Positions 15,582 to 24,001 are shown, counted from the stretch's first letter. The stretch is DNA of 36,615 nt from an uncultured Collinsella sp. (GCA_900545605.1 UQZL01000021.1:1-36615), one strand, 5' to 3'. Numbers and translations are program-made. The notes: generated by a model not told the origin, from the sequence alone.

Positions 15582-16070
15582 ATGAGCATCATCGCAGCAC
15601 GCATCGACAACCGCCTGCTACACGGCATAGTGGCAACCCAGTGGGTACCCGAGTTCCGTCCGCAGCGTCTCATGGTCATCGATGACATCGTCGCCAACGA
15701 CCCGACCAAGAAGGCCGCCATGCGGATGGCAAAGCCCTCGGGAGTCGCCCTCTCCATTATCAACAAGGAGACGGCTCTCACGAACTATCGGGCGGGCAAG
15801 TACGACGACCACACGGTCTTCATCGTGGCGCGAGACCCCCAGACCATCCTCGACGTCATACAGACGGGCCAGGTTGTTCCCACACTCGTGGTCGGAGGCA
15901 CAGTCTTTCCCGAAGAGGGGTCAGACGCCGTCCAGGTGAGCAGTCGCGCCTACGTCACCAAAGACGAGCTGCCCGCATATCGAGCGATTGCTGGCACCGG
16001 CTGCGACATCACCGTTCGCTATGTGCCGGCCGACAAGCCCGTAGAGCTCTCCAGCATCATCACGCTTTAG
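15582..16070 (+). CDS. levE: PTS mannose/fructose-family EIIB (LevE-like)
   Basis: The 162-residue standalone EIIB carries the phosphorylated His14 in RIDNRLLHGIVATQW. It accepts phosphate from the separate EIIA encoded at 17746 and gives it to the sugar bound by IIC/IID. ATG 15582 is chosen because the family begins with the beta strand SIIAARIDNRL. GGAAGGAA lies about 11 bases upstream; the longer in-frame opening would run through the hairpin. It is the first gene of a five-gene operon (EIIB, EIIC, EIID, EIIA, GH32). The GH32 enzyme points to fructose or fructo-oligosaccharides as substrate. Confidence 0.93.
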   Translation: MSIIAARIDNRLLHGIVATQWVPEFRPQRLMVIDDIVANDPTKKAAMRMAKPSGVALSIINKETALTNYRAGKYDDHTVFIVARDPQTILDVIQTGQVVPTLVVGGTVFPEEGSDAVQVSSRAYVTKDELPAYRAIAGTGCDITVRYVPADKPVELSSIITL

Positions 16071-16085
16071 CAAGGGAGTGAACTT

Positions 16086-16859
16086 ATGACACCATCCATC
16101 ATCCAGATAGCCGTCGTTACACTCATCGCCTTCATCTACGGAGCCGAGAAGAACGCGGGACAAATTCTCACGAACATGTCCGTCACGCCAGCATGGTTCG
16201 TCGGACTTGCGCTCGGCGACCCCGTAACCGGCCTCGCCGTCGGCGCCATCGTCCAACTCATGAGCCTGGGCGTGGCGGCCATGGGAGGAGCCTCCGTCCC
16301 CGACTATCCCACTGCCGCCATCATTGGCGCCGTCGTTGCCATCACCTCGGGTCAGGAGGCGAGCGTCGGCGTTGCCGCCGGAATCGCAGTCGGCATGCTC
16401 GGCCTTCAGCTCGACGTCATCGCCAAGACGGCAAACGGCTTCCTCGGGCGTACCTCGCAGCGCTTTGCCGAAGAGGGCAAGTACTCGCAGATGAAGAGCG
16501 TACTTTTCCTCGGTCCGGTCTTCTATGGCCTTACGGCGGCCATCCCCACGTTTGCCGTACTGCTCTTTGGCGCCGATGCCGTCAACGCTTTCCTCTCCGT
16601 CATGCCCTCCTGGTTCACGACCGGCCTCTCCATCGCCGCCGGTATCCTCCCCGTCGTCGGCCTTGCGATGCTTCTGTCCTTCATGCCAATGAAGAAATTC
16701 ATCGCCTACGCCATCGTTGGCTTCGTTCTGGCCGCCTACCTGCAGATAAGCATTCTCCCCATTGCCCTGCTCGGTGCCGCCGCGGCCATCGAGTACTACA
16801 AGTCGCACAGCAATCCGTCCGTAAACGCCCTCGACGCTGGAGGTCTGGAAGATGAGTAA
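16086..16859 (+). CDS. levF: PTS mannose/fructose-family EIIC (LevF-like)
   Basis: The 257-residue membrane subunit has several hydrophobic helices. It contains the family stretch GAIVQLMSLGVAAMGGASVP near residues 54-73. It forms the permease with EIID. The ATG follows AAGGGAG. It overlaps the EIID start by 8 bases, so the two are translationally coupled. Confidence 0.94.
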   Translation: MTPSIIQIAVVTLIAFIYGAEKNAGQILTNMSVTPAWFVGLALGDPVTGLAVGAIVQLMSLGVAAMGGASVPDYPTAAIIGAVVAITSGQEASVGVAAGIAVGMLGLQLDVIAKTANGFLGRTSQRFAEEGKYSQMKSVLFLGPVFYGLTAAIPTFAVLLFGADAVNAFLSVMPSWFTTGLSIAAGILPVVGLAMLLSFMPMKKFIAYAIVGFVLAAYLQISILPIALLGAAAAIEYYKSHSNPSVNALDAGGLEDE

Positions 16860-17712
16860 CGAAGTTAACGCCACCAAGGCAAACGAAGCGCCAACCCGCC
16901 TGGCAGACGGAACGTACCAGCCAGTCCTCACCGTTTCCGATCTCGACCGTTGCGGCCGCCGCTGGATGCTCGGCGCGTCCATCTATAACTATGAGTCCCA
17001 GTGTGCCCCGGCGGTCATGTTCGCAACCGAACCCGCCCTGCGCAAGATCTATGCAGGAGACGAGGAGGGCTACCGCAGGTCACTTCTGAGCACCTATCGC
17101 TATTACAATGCGACTCCCCAGGTAAGCGGCCTGCTCCTCGGCGCCGGCCTAGCCTTGGAGGACAAGGGGCACAATGACGCCATCGACGCGGTCCAAGACC
17201 TTAAGATTGGCCTCATGGGCTCCCTCTCAGGAGTCGGCGATACGATCTTCGCCATCCTCATTCCCACCATCTTCGGCTCCATCGCCGCCTACATGGGACA
17301 GGCGGGAAACCCCGTCGGCGTGCTTCTCTGGCTCGCCGTCGCCATCGCCATCTTCGTATGGAAGCTCTTTGACTGGCGCATAGGCTATAAGTTCGGCGAC
17401 AAGCTCTTCACGACCCTTGCCGAGAAGATGTCCGTTTTCACCGAGTCGACGTCGGCACTTGGCATGATGGTCGTCGGTGCGCTCATCCCCACCGTCATCA
17501 AGGTCTCGTGTGGTCTCACGTTCACCATGGGTGACGTCACGCTCGACGTCCAGACGGGCATCCTCGACCAAATCATGGTCGGCATGCTGCCCGTAATAGC
17601 CACAGCCATCGTCTACGCCCTCGTCAAGCGCAAGGTCAGCATCAACAAGATTGTCCTCGGCATCCTCATCATCTCGTGGGTGTGCGCGGCTTTCGGCATT
17701 CTTGCTGCCTAG
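16852..17712 (+). CDS. levG: PTS mannose/fructose-family EIID (LevG-like)
   Basis: The 286-residue EIID subunit starts inside the last codons of EIIC (ATGAGTAAC). Family landmarks include RRWMLGASIYNYESQ near residue 36 and LKIGLMGSLSGVGDTIF near residue 117. Helices fill the C-terminal half. It partners EIIC in uptake. Confidence 0.94.
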   Translation: MSNEVNATKANEAPTRLADGTYQPVLTVSDLDRCGRRWMLGASIYNYESQCAPAVMFATEPALRKIYAGDEEGYRRSLLSTYRYYNATPQVSGLLLGAGLALEDKGHNDAIDAVQDLKIGLMGSLSGVGDTIFAILIPTIFGSIAAYMGQAGNPVGVLLWLAVAIAIFVWKLFDWRIGYKFGDKLFTTLAEKMSVFTESTSALGMMVVGALIPTVIKVSCGLTFTMGDVTLDVQTGILDQIMVGMLPVIATAIVYALVKRKVSINKIVLGILIISWVCAAFGILAA

Positions 17713-17745
17713 CCTAGGGCTAGACCAACCCACAAAGGACGCATT

Positions 17746-18150
17746 ATGAGGCACATCATCATTGCATCGCACTACGGCCTGGCAGCCGGACTCGGAGACA
17801 CGCTCAAGGCCATCATAGGACCGGGGCACGACATCAGGGTTGTCTGCGCGTTTACAGACGAAACCCCGCTCGAGGAGAAGCTCGCCAGCGCATTCGAGGG
17901 CATCGCCGAAGATGACGAGACCCTCGTTCTCACCGACATCCTTCAGGGCAGCGTAAACCAGCTCGTAGCCTGCTCGGCTCCGCGAGGCGCGTTCATAGTG
18001 ACCGGCGTAAACCTTCCCGTGGCCCTCGAGCTCTCGCTCCACGCCGGACAGCTTACTCCCGATGTGGTGAGGCATGTCGTCACCCAAGCCAAAGAGCAGC
18101 TCGTCTACCTCGGAGATCTTACTCCGGACGTTGACGAAGAAGACGAATAG
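17746..18150 (+). CDS. levD: PTS mannose/fructose-family EIIA (LevD-like)
   Basis: The 134-residue cytoplasmic EIIA has the phosphorylated His9 in IIIASHYGLAAGL and ends in an acidic tail. It takes phosphate from HPr and passes it to the EIIB at 15582. In LevR-controlled systems EII components also signal sugar availability to the regulator; the intact regulator at 20165 would be the candidate partner here. The separate EIIA and EIIB contrast with the fused EIIAB of the first PTS operon. Confidence 0.93.
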   Translation: MRHIIIASHYGLAAGLGDTLKAIIGPGHDIRVVCAFTDETPLEEKLASAFEGIAEDDETLVLTDILQGSVNQLVACSAPRGAFIVTGVNLPVALELSLHAGQLTPDVVRHVVTQAKEQLVYLGDLTPDVDEEDE

Positions 18151-18179
18151 GAAAGACGCGACAGTAAGGAGGACGAGAC

Positions 18180-19616
18180 ATGCGCAAAGTCCCGACCAAT
18201 AACCAGCACCTGTTCTACCAACCGAAGGACGTGTGGGTGGGAGACGTCATGCCCTTCGGCAAGGACGGCACGTTCTATCTATACCACCAGCGTGACACGC
18301 GCGACCCCGCTCCGCTTGCCGAAGGACAGCCCTTTGGGTGGTCGCTCGCGACCACCCAGGACTTCGTGACGTACCAGGAACACGGAACGGCGATCCCCCA
18401 CGGCGGAGAAGACGACCAAGACCAGTTCATCTACGCCGGAACCGTTTACGAGGCAAAAGGGGAGGTACGCGCTTTCTATACCGGGTTCAACCGCAACTAC
18501 CTGCGAGAAGGCAAAACGTCCCAGGTGCTCATGCAGGCGAAGGCCTGCTCGGATGATTATGCGACGTGGAAAAAGACGGGCGTTGCAGTAGAGCTCACGC
18601 CTCAGCCAGGATACGATGGGCGCAACTGGCGCGACCCTTTCGTAATATGGGATGACGACCGGAAGGAATACCTCCTCGTACTGGGCACGCGTAAGGGAGA
18701 CGACCCCTCCAAAACCCTCCAAACTGGCAGGCTCGTTCACTTTACGTCGAAGGACCTCGAGCACTGGCAGTTCAAGGGCGACTTCTGGGCCCCCGGCCTC
18801 TACACCATGTTCGAAATGCCAGACATTTTTAAAATTGGCGATTGGTGGTACCTGGTCTACTCTGAGTACAGCGACGAGAACAAGATCGTCTACCGCATGA
18901 GCCGCGATCTCTACGGTCCGTGGGAGAAGCCGAGAGATGACGCCTTCGACGGGAGGGCGTATTACGCCGGACGGACCGCCTTCGACGGATCGCGCAGGAT
19001 TCTGTCCGGCTGGGTCCCCACGCGCGAGAACGACGATGACCGGGCCAACTGGCTTTGGGGTGGCTCGTTTATGCCCCATGAGGTGTACCAGCGCCCCAAT
19101 GGCACCCTCGGCGTTCGCCCTCCCCAAAGCATAAAGGATGCGTTCGAGTGCCCTGATGCCGTCCCGGATATCGAGCTTCGCGGAGACCACGAACGAACGG
19201 AGTGCGTAATCACCGAAAACGCAGGCGAGATCTTCTGCTTCGAGGCAGACGTGACGTTCAGGGACGCTTGCGACTTCTCAATTCGAGCCTACAAGAATCT
19301 CGAGACCGACGAGTCGTACGAATACCGCTTCGACCTCGACGCGAATCGGCTCTCGTTCGACAAGAGCCCCTGTTACAAGTGGTTCCGCGTAATGGATAAG
19401 GGGCTTTGGAGGCCAGTCTGGCTCGAGTCCGGGCGTTCTTACCACCTGCAGCTCATCGTTGACGACAACATCCTCGTCCTCTACCTCGACGGTACCGCAC
19501 TCACGACACGCGTCTGCGAGAAGTTCGGCCACTCGCTTGCTGTTACGGTAACGAATGGCGAACTCAAACTGTCCAACATAGCCTTGGCGAAGGGGCTGCG
19601 CGAACAGGAAAAGTAA
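18180..19616 (+). CDS. glycoside hydrolase family 32 beta-fructosidase
   Basis: The 478-residue enzyme should hydrolyse beta-fructosyl bonds (sucrose, fructo-oligosaccharides or levan-type fragments, possibly phosphorylated by the PTS). All three GH32 catalytic acids are visible. The nucleophile is probably Asp22 in WVGDVMPF, a variant of the usual WMNDPNG. The transition-state stabiliser is Asp152 in NWRDPF. The acid/base is Glu212 in FEMPD. A C-terminal beta-sandwich follows from about residue 330. There is no signal peptide, so it acts in the cytoplasm on imported sugar. The ATG follows AAGGAGG. It is the last gene of the operon; after it there is a GTCCGG/CCGGAC hairpin near 19671-19697 but no T-tract. 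Confidence 0.9.
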   Translation: MRKVPTNNQHLFYQPKDVWVGDVMPFGKDGTFYLYHQRDTRDPAPLAEGQPFGWSLATTQDFVTYQEHGTAIPHGGEDDQDQFIYAGTVYEAKGEVRAFYTGFNRNYLREGKTSQVLMQAKACSDDYATWKKTGVAVELTPQPGYDGRNWRDPFVIWDDDRKEYLLVLGTRKGDDPSKTLQTGRLVHFTSKDLEHWQFKGDFWAPGLYTMFEMPDIFKIGDWWYLVYSEYSDENKIVYRMSRDLYGPWEKPRDDAFDGRAYYAGRTAFDGSRRILSGWVPTRENDDDRANWLWGGSFMPHEVYQRPNGTLGVRPPQSIKDAFECPDAVPDIELRGDHERTECVITENAGEIFCFEADVTFRDACDFSIRAYKNLETDESYEYRFDLDANRLSFDKSPCYKWFRVMDKGLWRPVWLESGRSYHLQLIVDDNILVLYLDGTALTTRVCEKFGHSLAVTVTNGELKLSNIALAKGLREQEK

Positions 19617-19762
19617 GCCAGTGAACCTCGTCGCCACAGCGACTCCCCCAGCAAAACACGCGAACAACGGGTCCGGCCGCATTCCGGCGACCGGACTCGT
19701 CCTGTGCCCTGATGGCACATGGCCCCGGGCTGCCGACAGCGAGGCGGCCTTAGGGGCCTCGC

Positions 19763-19954
19763 CTACAGATTCCTGAGTGCGTCGACGAGGGAGACCTTGC
19801 CCGCGGTGACCTCGTCGGCCTGCTTGATGACCTTTGCGGGCACGACGGCCACCACAGCGCCGGCGGCAGAGTCGATTCGAGCGATGTGGTCAGAGACGGA
19901 GCGAACGGCGAGCCGCTTGCCGACAGGGAGGCAGTCAAAGGTGGCAAAGCGCAC
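19763..19954 (-). pseudogene. possible 3' fragment of an unidentified gene
   Basis: An open minus frame of about 64 residues ends at TAG 19763-19765. It carries plausible protein sequence (VVAVVPAKVIKQADEVTAGK). The VPAKVIK motif recalls the C-terminus of hexapeptide acyltransferases. It runs upstream into the duplicated regulator promoter region, where homology to any protein would end. It may be a truncated gene tail or a chance frame. Confidence 0.25.
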
Positions 19955-20210
19955 TCCTACGGTTGGGATACGCCCGTGAGGCGCTCGGCGGACAGCGCTG
20001 TTGCCGCTCGCTGTGTCGAGCGCAGGTGTCGAGAAGTCGCCATATGCCACTACAGATGTATCATGGAGTGCCGAAGTTCACGTGCCCGTGACAAAACGCG
20101 GGCGCCAACCCGTCCCGAGCACCACCCCGCCCGTAAGGTGTGGGACGAAAGGAGGACCAGCCGCATGAACATCCCCGAGACACAGAAAGACCTGCTTGCC
20201 TACCTCGATC
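19950..20210 (+). repeat. duplicated regulator upstream region, downstream copy
   Basis: This stretch aligns with 15115-15371 at roughly 85-90 percent by eye. It spans the regulator promoter region, its GGAGG and its first codons. Shared blocks include GTGTCGAGAAGTCGCCATAT and AAAGGAGGACCAGCCGCATG. Confidence 0.8.
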
Positions 20211-22918
20211 GCATCACGCGCGAGCTTGGCAGCACGCGGGGCGGGCGCATCCAGAACCGTCTCGACCACTTCACCACGGCATCTATAACCGACTCGCTCG
20301 CCATCTCGCGCAGCCTGGCAAGTCAGTATCTCAACGAGCTCGTGCGCGCTGGCCTCGTGGTGAAAGCAGGGGCACGACCGGTGTGCTACTTCCACCGCCG
20401 CTCCCTCGAACGCTTCTTCCAGTCTCGCATTGAGCGTAGCACCTACCCTTCGGTCGAGCAGCTCTTCGCCACGCTCGGAAACGGCGAGCGACTCGACTTC
20501 GACCGCGCAATCGGTCACGAGCTGAGCCTTGCGCCCTGCATCAGCCAGCTCTGCGCCGCGCTCAAGTACCCGCCAGCTGGCCTGCCCATCCTGCTCTGTG
20601 GCGCCTCGGGAACCGGCAAGGGTCTACTCGCCGAACTTGCCCTCGAATACGGCAAGAACGTCGGCGTCCTGCAGCAGGAAGCCAAGCTTGTGAGCATCGA
20701 CTGCTCGCATTACGCAGACGATGCCCGCGCGCTCACTCACGACCTGTGCGCAGATGGCGGGCCTGCAGATCGGGCGAGCGGCGGCATCGTTTATCTCAAG
20801 GACGTCGACGCCCTCTCACCCGCTGCCCAGGACGCGCTCTTGGAGTGGGCCTCCGCACAGGCGGGCGCCATTGTGCCAGCCCCTGCTGTGCGCCTTATCT
20901 TTGCCACCTCAAACGAGGCAGACAGTACCGAGTGCCGCAGCCTCACGCGTCGCATCCCCATGTCCGCCCAGGTGCCGTCTCTGCGCGAGCGCACCCAGGA
21001 GGAGCGTGAGGAACTGACTCTCCACTTCCTCAAGGAGGAGGGCCGACGCATAGGACGCGACATCCTCATAAGTCGCGGAGCCTTCCGAGCCCTCGCCGGC
21101 ACCAACTTCGAGGAGAACGTACGCGGCCTGCGCGACTGCATCACCAACTGTTGCGCCGAGGCCTATCTAGACACGAAGGGTGACAGCCTGGAGATTCGCA
21201 CCTACCAGCTTCCCTCCGCAATCCTTGCCGGCTCCGCACTCGAGCGCAGCGAGAACGACATGCAGCTCATCGACACCACCCGGAGCATCCAAAGCCAGGC
21301 GGACGACCGCGCACGGCATGTACTCGACGCCATGCTGGAGCCATACGAGAGCTATCGCGAAGGCACGCTTGATGGGGGCGCGTGCAGCGCTCAGCTGGTG
21401 GAGCGAGCCCGCGACCTCGAGGACTACCTGGCGTTCGGGCAAAACCCGGGCCGCTCGAAGTCCGACGCATACGAGCAGATCGCCGACAGCGTCGTCACTT
21501 CCGTGAACGAACTCTACTCGATCGATTTGTCCCGAAAGAGCTCGCATCTAATCGCCCAGGGCATCTGCCTCCAGCTGTGGCCGCCCGCAAGCCTCTCGCG
21601 TTGGAAGAGCTCCCATGCAAGCGAGCTTTCCGGCATGCGCGGCGTCGTGGCCCAGCGCAACCGCTTTGCCGTTACTGTCTGCGCCTGCATCGCTGATGAA
21701 CTCAAGGCCACGCTCGGCATCGCACTCGACGATCTCACGTGTCTGCTCGTCCTTGCGCATGCGGCACTCGCACTCGACCCGTCTAAGCGTCGTCGGAGCG
21801 TCGGTATCGTCCTCAGTCATGGCTACTCGACCGCCACGAGCATCGCCGACGCCGCCAATCGGATTCTTGACACGAGGGTCTTCGAGGCCATCGACATGCC
21901 CTACGACCAGAAGGTTACGGACGTCGCTGTTCCTCTTCAGCAAATCATCGACCGCTTCTCCTACGCAGACGAGGTCGTCATCCTCGTGGACATGGGATCG
22001 CTCCAGGATATTTATAAGAGTCTGGAATCCACCTCCGGCATGACGCTCGGCATCATAAACAACGCCTCTACCGGCCTTGCGGTGGAGGTTGGCGCCGGAC
22101 TTATCGCGGGTCGCTCCGTGCGAGAGGTTCTCGACGATGCTGCGGCAGCTTGCACCTGTAATTATCACATCGTGGCGCGCAACGCCCGACCGGACGCGAT
22201 TGTCTTCTGCTCCGAAGGCGGACTTGACGCAGCTGCGCGGATCCGCGATCTCGTGGCGCAGAGCCTGCCTGGCGAGTCCCCCGCGCGGCTTGTCGCCGTT
22301 GACTGGCGGCAGCTCGCCAATAACGGATCTGAGGATGCCGCCTTCTCCCAGTACAACGTGCGCTCGGTCATCGGCACGGACAATCCGCACGCCGACGGAG
22401 TCCCGTTCATTTCGCTCGAGGAACTCATCGCCGGCGAAGGAACGGCCCAGATAGACCGCGCCTTCGCACGCTTGCTCGACGCTGACAGCTTGCGCACGTT
22501 CCACCAGAATCTCGTCAAGAACATGACCCTCAGGAACGTGGTCGAGTCCATCACAATCCTTAACCCCAACAAGCTCTTCGGCGAAATCGAGAGTGCCGCA
22601 GAGCGGCTCCAGCAGCTCACCGGAGACGTGATTGGCGCTCGTGTGAGCATGGGGCTCTACGTGCACCTGTGTTGTCTCGTGGAGCGCCTCGTGACCAGAA
22701 GCCCCATCGAGAACTACGCAGACGAGCAGCGCTTCGCCAATGAACACAACGATTTTGTCGAGGCATTCCGCACGAGCTTCTCTGACATTTCCGCCCATTA
22801 CCACGTGGAGGTCCCCGTCACGGAGATCGCCTACGCATACGACTACATCAATTCCCGGCATGCCCCGCGCAGGCAGGCCACGCCGAACGATGGGCCCGCG
22901 GCTCAGCAGGACGAGTGA
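20165..22918 (+). CDS. levR: LevR-like PTS-controlled transcriptional regulator lacking the GAFTGA loop
   Basis: The 917-residue regulator has the LevR order. A winged helix-turn-helix spans about 30-85 and an AAA+ domain about 105-350. PRD1 spans about 385-480. An EIIA-Man-like domain covers about 544-665, with His552 in VLSHGYS. An EIIB-Gat-like domain covers about 676-770, with Cys682 in IVFCSEGG. PRD2 covers about 775-895, with a candidate His834. Walker A is GASGTGKG (146-153). The sigma54-contacting GAFTGA loop is absent: about ten residues seem deleted before ASGGIVYLKDVDAL. There Walker B reads LKDVD instead of LDEVH. The TRRIPM motif is kept. It may therefore act without sigma54. ATG 20165 follows AAAGGAGG; the open frame further upstream is promoter sequence. 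The likely target is the PTS operon at 15582. Confidence 0.88.
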   Translation: MNIPETQKDLLAYLDRITRELGSTRGGRIQNRLDHFTTASITDSLAISRSLASQYLNELVRAGLVVKAGARPVCYFHRRSLERFFQSRIERSTYPSVEQLFATLGNGERLDFDRAIGHELSLAPCISQLCAALKYPPAGLPILLCGASGTGKGLLAELALEYGKNVGVLQQEAKLVSIDCSHYADDARALTHDLCADGGPADRASGGIVYLKDVDALSPAAQDALLEWASAQAGAIVPAPAVRLIFATSNEADSTECRSLTRRIPMSAQVPSLRERTQEEREELTLHFLKEEGRRIGRDILISRGAFRALAGTNFEENVRGLRDCITNCCAEAYLDTKGDSLEIRTYQLPSAILAGSALERSENDMQLIDTTRSIQSQADDRARHVLDAMLEPYESYREGTLDGGACSAQLVERARDLEDYLAFGQNPGRSKSDAYEQIADSVVTSVNELYSIDLSRKSSHLIAQGICLQLWPPASLSRWKSSHASELSGMRGVVAQRNRFAVTVCACIADELKATLGIALDDLTCLLVLAHAALALDPSKRRRSVGIVLSHGYSTATSIADAANRILDTRVFEAIDMPYDQKVTDVAVPLQQIIDRFSYADEVVILVDMGSLQDIYKSLESTSGMTLGIINNASTGLAVEVGAGLIAGRSVREVLDDAAAACTCNYHIVARNARPDAIVFCSEGGLDAAARIRDLVAQSLPGESPARLVAVDWRQLANNGSEDAAFSQYNVRSVIGTDNPHADGVPFISLEELIAGEGTAQIDRAFARLLDADSLRTFHQNLVKNMTLRNVVESITILNPNKLFGEIESAAERLQQLTGDVIGARVSMGLYVHLCCLVERLVTRSPIENYADEQRFANEHNDFVEAFRTSFSDISAHYHVEVPVTEIAYAYDYINSRHAPRRQATPNDGPAAQQDE

Positions 22919-22967
22919 CGCGCCTCGCAAGCAAAGGAAGGAAGCCAACATCACACGAGCATCATCG
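22763..22967 (+). repeat. duplicated regulator 3' end and PTS start, downstream copy
   Basis: Bases 22763-22883 are identical to 15363-15483 (121 bp). The following 35 bases differ at a few positions, and 22926-22967 equals 15553-15594 except for one base. The inverted repeat present upstream at 15516-15552 is missing here. Confidence 0.85.
22926..22967 (+). pseudogene. relic of a PTS EIIB gene start
   Basis: These 42 bases repeat the ribosome binding site and first four codons of the EIIB gene at 15582. The start codon ATG has become ACG (22955-22957). After AGCATCATCG the sequence jumps to an unrelated gene tail, marking a deletion end point. Confidence 0.85.
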
Positions 22968-23105
22968 ATCGCTGCGTGCAAGGCGGCGGGCCTCACCGTG
23001 TTCGCCAAGCGCGAGGAGCGTTTTGGTTTTTCGCAAGCAAATGCGGACGAAATCAGCGACCAGATTCCCGATACGCTCAAACATGCAGGGCCCCTATGTG
23101 TTTAA
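22968..23105 (+). pseudogene. 3' tail of a HAD-like phosphatase gene
   Basis: The 45 codons that end at TAA 23103-23105 encode AACKAAGLTVFAKREERFGF and a further acidic stretch. This resembles the C-terminal GI-A-KAAGM-V segment of beta-phosphoglucomutase-like HAD hydrolases. The catalytic N-terminal part is absent. It is fused directly to the EIIB relic, so one deletion probably removed the second PTS operon and most of this gene. Family assignment is from pattern memory. Confidence 0.5.
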
Positions 23106-23131
23106 CCTCATTTTTCCGTGTGCGGTAGAAT
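23102..23131 (+). promoter_or_regulatory. possible promoter of the GntR gene
   Basis: TAGAAT at 23126-23131 is a good -10 box. TTAACC at 23102-23107 is a weak -35 candidate at 18-bp spacing. The GTG start lies about 42 bases downstream. Confidence 0.4.
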
Positions 23132-23172
23132 GGAGTCGTTGAGATCGCGAACGCCTTAAAGGGAGAGTTTTT

Positions 23173-23907
23173 GTGGATGCGCATCTGGATGGGGGCTCTT
23201 CCGCCCCGCTGTATCAACAGGTGCTCGATTTGCTTAAGAGCGATATCGAACAGGGGACATATCCCGTTGACTCGCAGATTCCAACGGAACTTGAGCTTTC
23301 TAAGATGTACGGCGTGGGAAGGGTCACGGTTCGCCGCGCAATAGAGGAGCTTGTGGGCGAGGGGTATCTCACCAAGCGGCAGGGGCGTGGTACGTTTGTG
23401 ACCGCGACAAAGATAATTCGCAAGGTGCATCAGAAGGACGATGTTCAGAGTTTTACCCAAGCATGCGCTGAAAACGGCATGAAGGCGGGCGCTCGCGTCG
23501 TTGCCCGCAAGACCGTTGCCGCCGATCGCGACCTCGCTTCTTTCTTTGGCTTGGATGAAGGCTCTGACCTCATCTTGGTCTCACGCGTGCGTACCGCAGA
23601 CGGCGTGCCGGTCCTGTTCGAGAACAACTACTATCCTGTCGATGGATTCGAATTTCTCAAAGATATCGGTCTCTCCAATTGTTCGATATTCGAGGCCGTG
23701 GGGGAGCGTACGGGTAGGTATCCCTGCTCGTCCGATCCCTGCAGGCTGGAGATCGCCCGTGCGGGAATTGATGCCGCCCGCGAGCTCAAGGTCCCAGTAG
23801 GGGAGCCGCTGTTCTTCATGAACGCGGGCTTTCTCGATTCCAACGGAGAGCGCTTCTGCTATGGCAGACAGTACTACGTGGGTTCGCGCTACAGCTTCGA
23901 TATCTAG
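23173..23907 (+). CDS. GntR-family regulator with UTRA ligand domain
   Basis: The 244-residue HutC-type regulator has an N-terminal winged helix (about residues 10-76, with the typical PTELELSKMYGVGRVTVRRA) and a C-terminal UTRA ligand-binding domain (about 95-240). UTRA regulators commonly bind phosphorylated sugars, and the fructosamine operon regulator FrlR of Bacillus is of this type. The start is GTG with GGGAGAG upstream; the nearby ATG is out of frame. It lies upstream of, and in the same direction as, the four-gene permease/deglycase operon. The two repeated operator-like sites before that operon are its likely binding sites. The effector may be a 6-phosphofructosamine, by inference. 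Confidence 0.9.
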   Translation: MDAHLDGGSSAPLYQQVLDLLKSDIEQGTYPVDSQIPTELELSKMYGVGRVTVRRAIEELVGEGYLTKRQGRGTFVTATKIIRKVHQKDDVQSFTQACAENGMKAGARVVARKTVAADRDLASFFGLDEGSDLILVSRVRTADGVPVLFENNYYPVDGFEFLKDIGLSNCSIFEAVGERTGRYPCSSDPCRLEIARAGIDAARELKVPVGEPLFFMNAGFLDSNGERFCYGRQYYVGSRYSFDI

Positions 23908-23979
23908 CGGCTCTGTCTCACACAGCGCTGTTCTCGTATTGCCGCGGCAGGTCCGTTTAGCGCGTAAAAGTTACCACTT

Positions 23980-24000
23980 ATAGAACAACCTAATATGTTT
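23980..24000 (+). promoter_or_regulatory. operator-like repeat 1 before the fructosamine operon
   Basis: ATAGAACAACCTAATATGTT(T) contains AACA/TGTT half sites. The same sequence with one change recurs at 24030. It ends one base before the -35 box. Confidence 0.75.
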
Positions 24001-24001
24001 C

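Larger units (their letters stand above)
15115..15594 (+). repeat. duplicated regulator-PTS junction, upstream copy
   Basis: Bases from about 15115 to 15371 match about 19950-20210 (regulator upstream region and first codons). Bases 15363-15483 are identical over 121 bp to 22763-22883 (regulator 3' end). Bases 15553-15594 match 22926-22967 with a single change (IIB start). The order of pieces is the same in both places, but the inside of the regulator is missing here. Confidence 0.85.

Noticed and set aside
19671..19697. Terminator after the GH32 gene
   Set aside because: The GTCCGG/CCGGAC stem has no T-tract and several other weak hairpins overlap, so it is mentioned only in the GH32 entry.
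21548..23080. 510-codon minus-strand open frame opposite the LevR-like regulator
   Set aside because: No recognisable domain. The plus-strand frame has PRD, EIIA and EIIB signatures and a good ribosome binding site.
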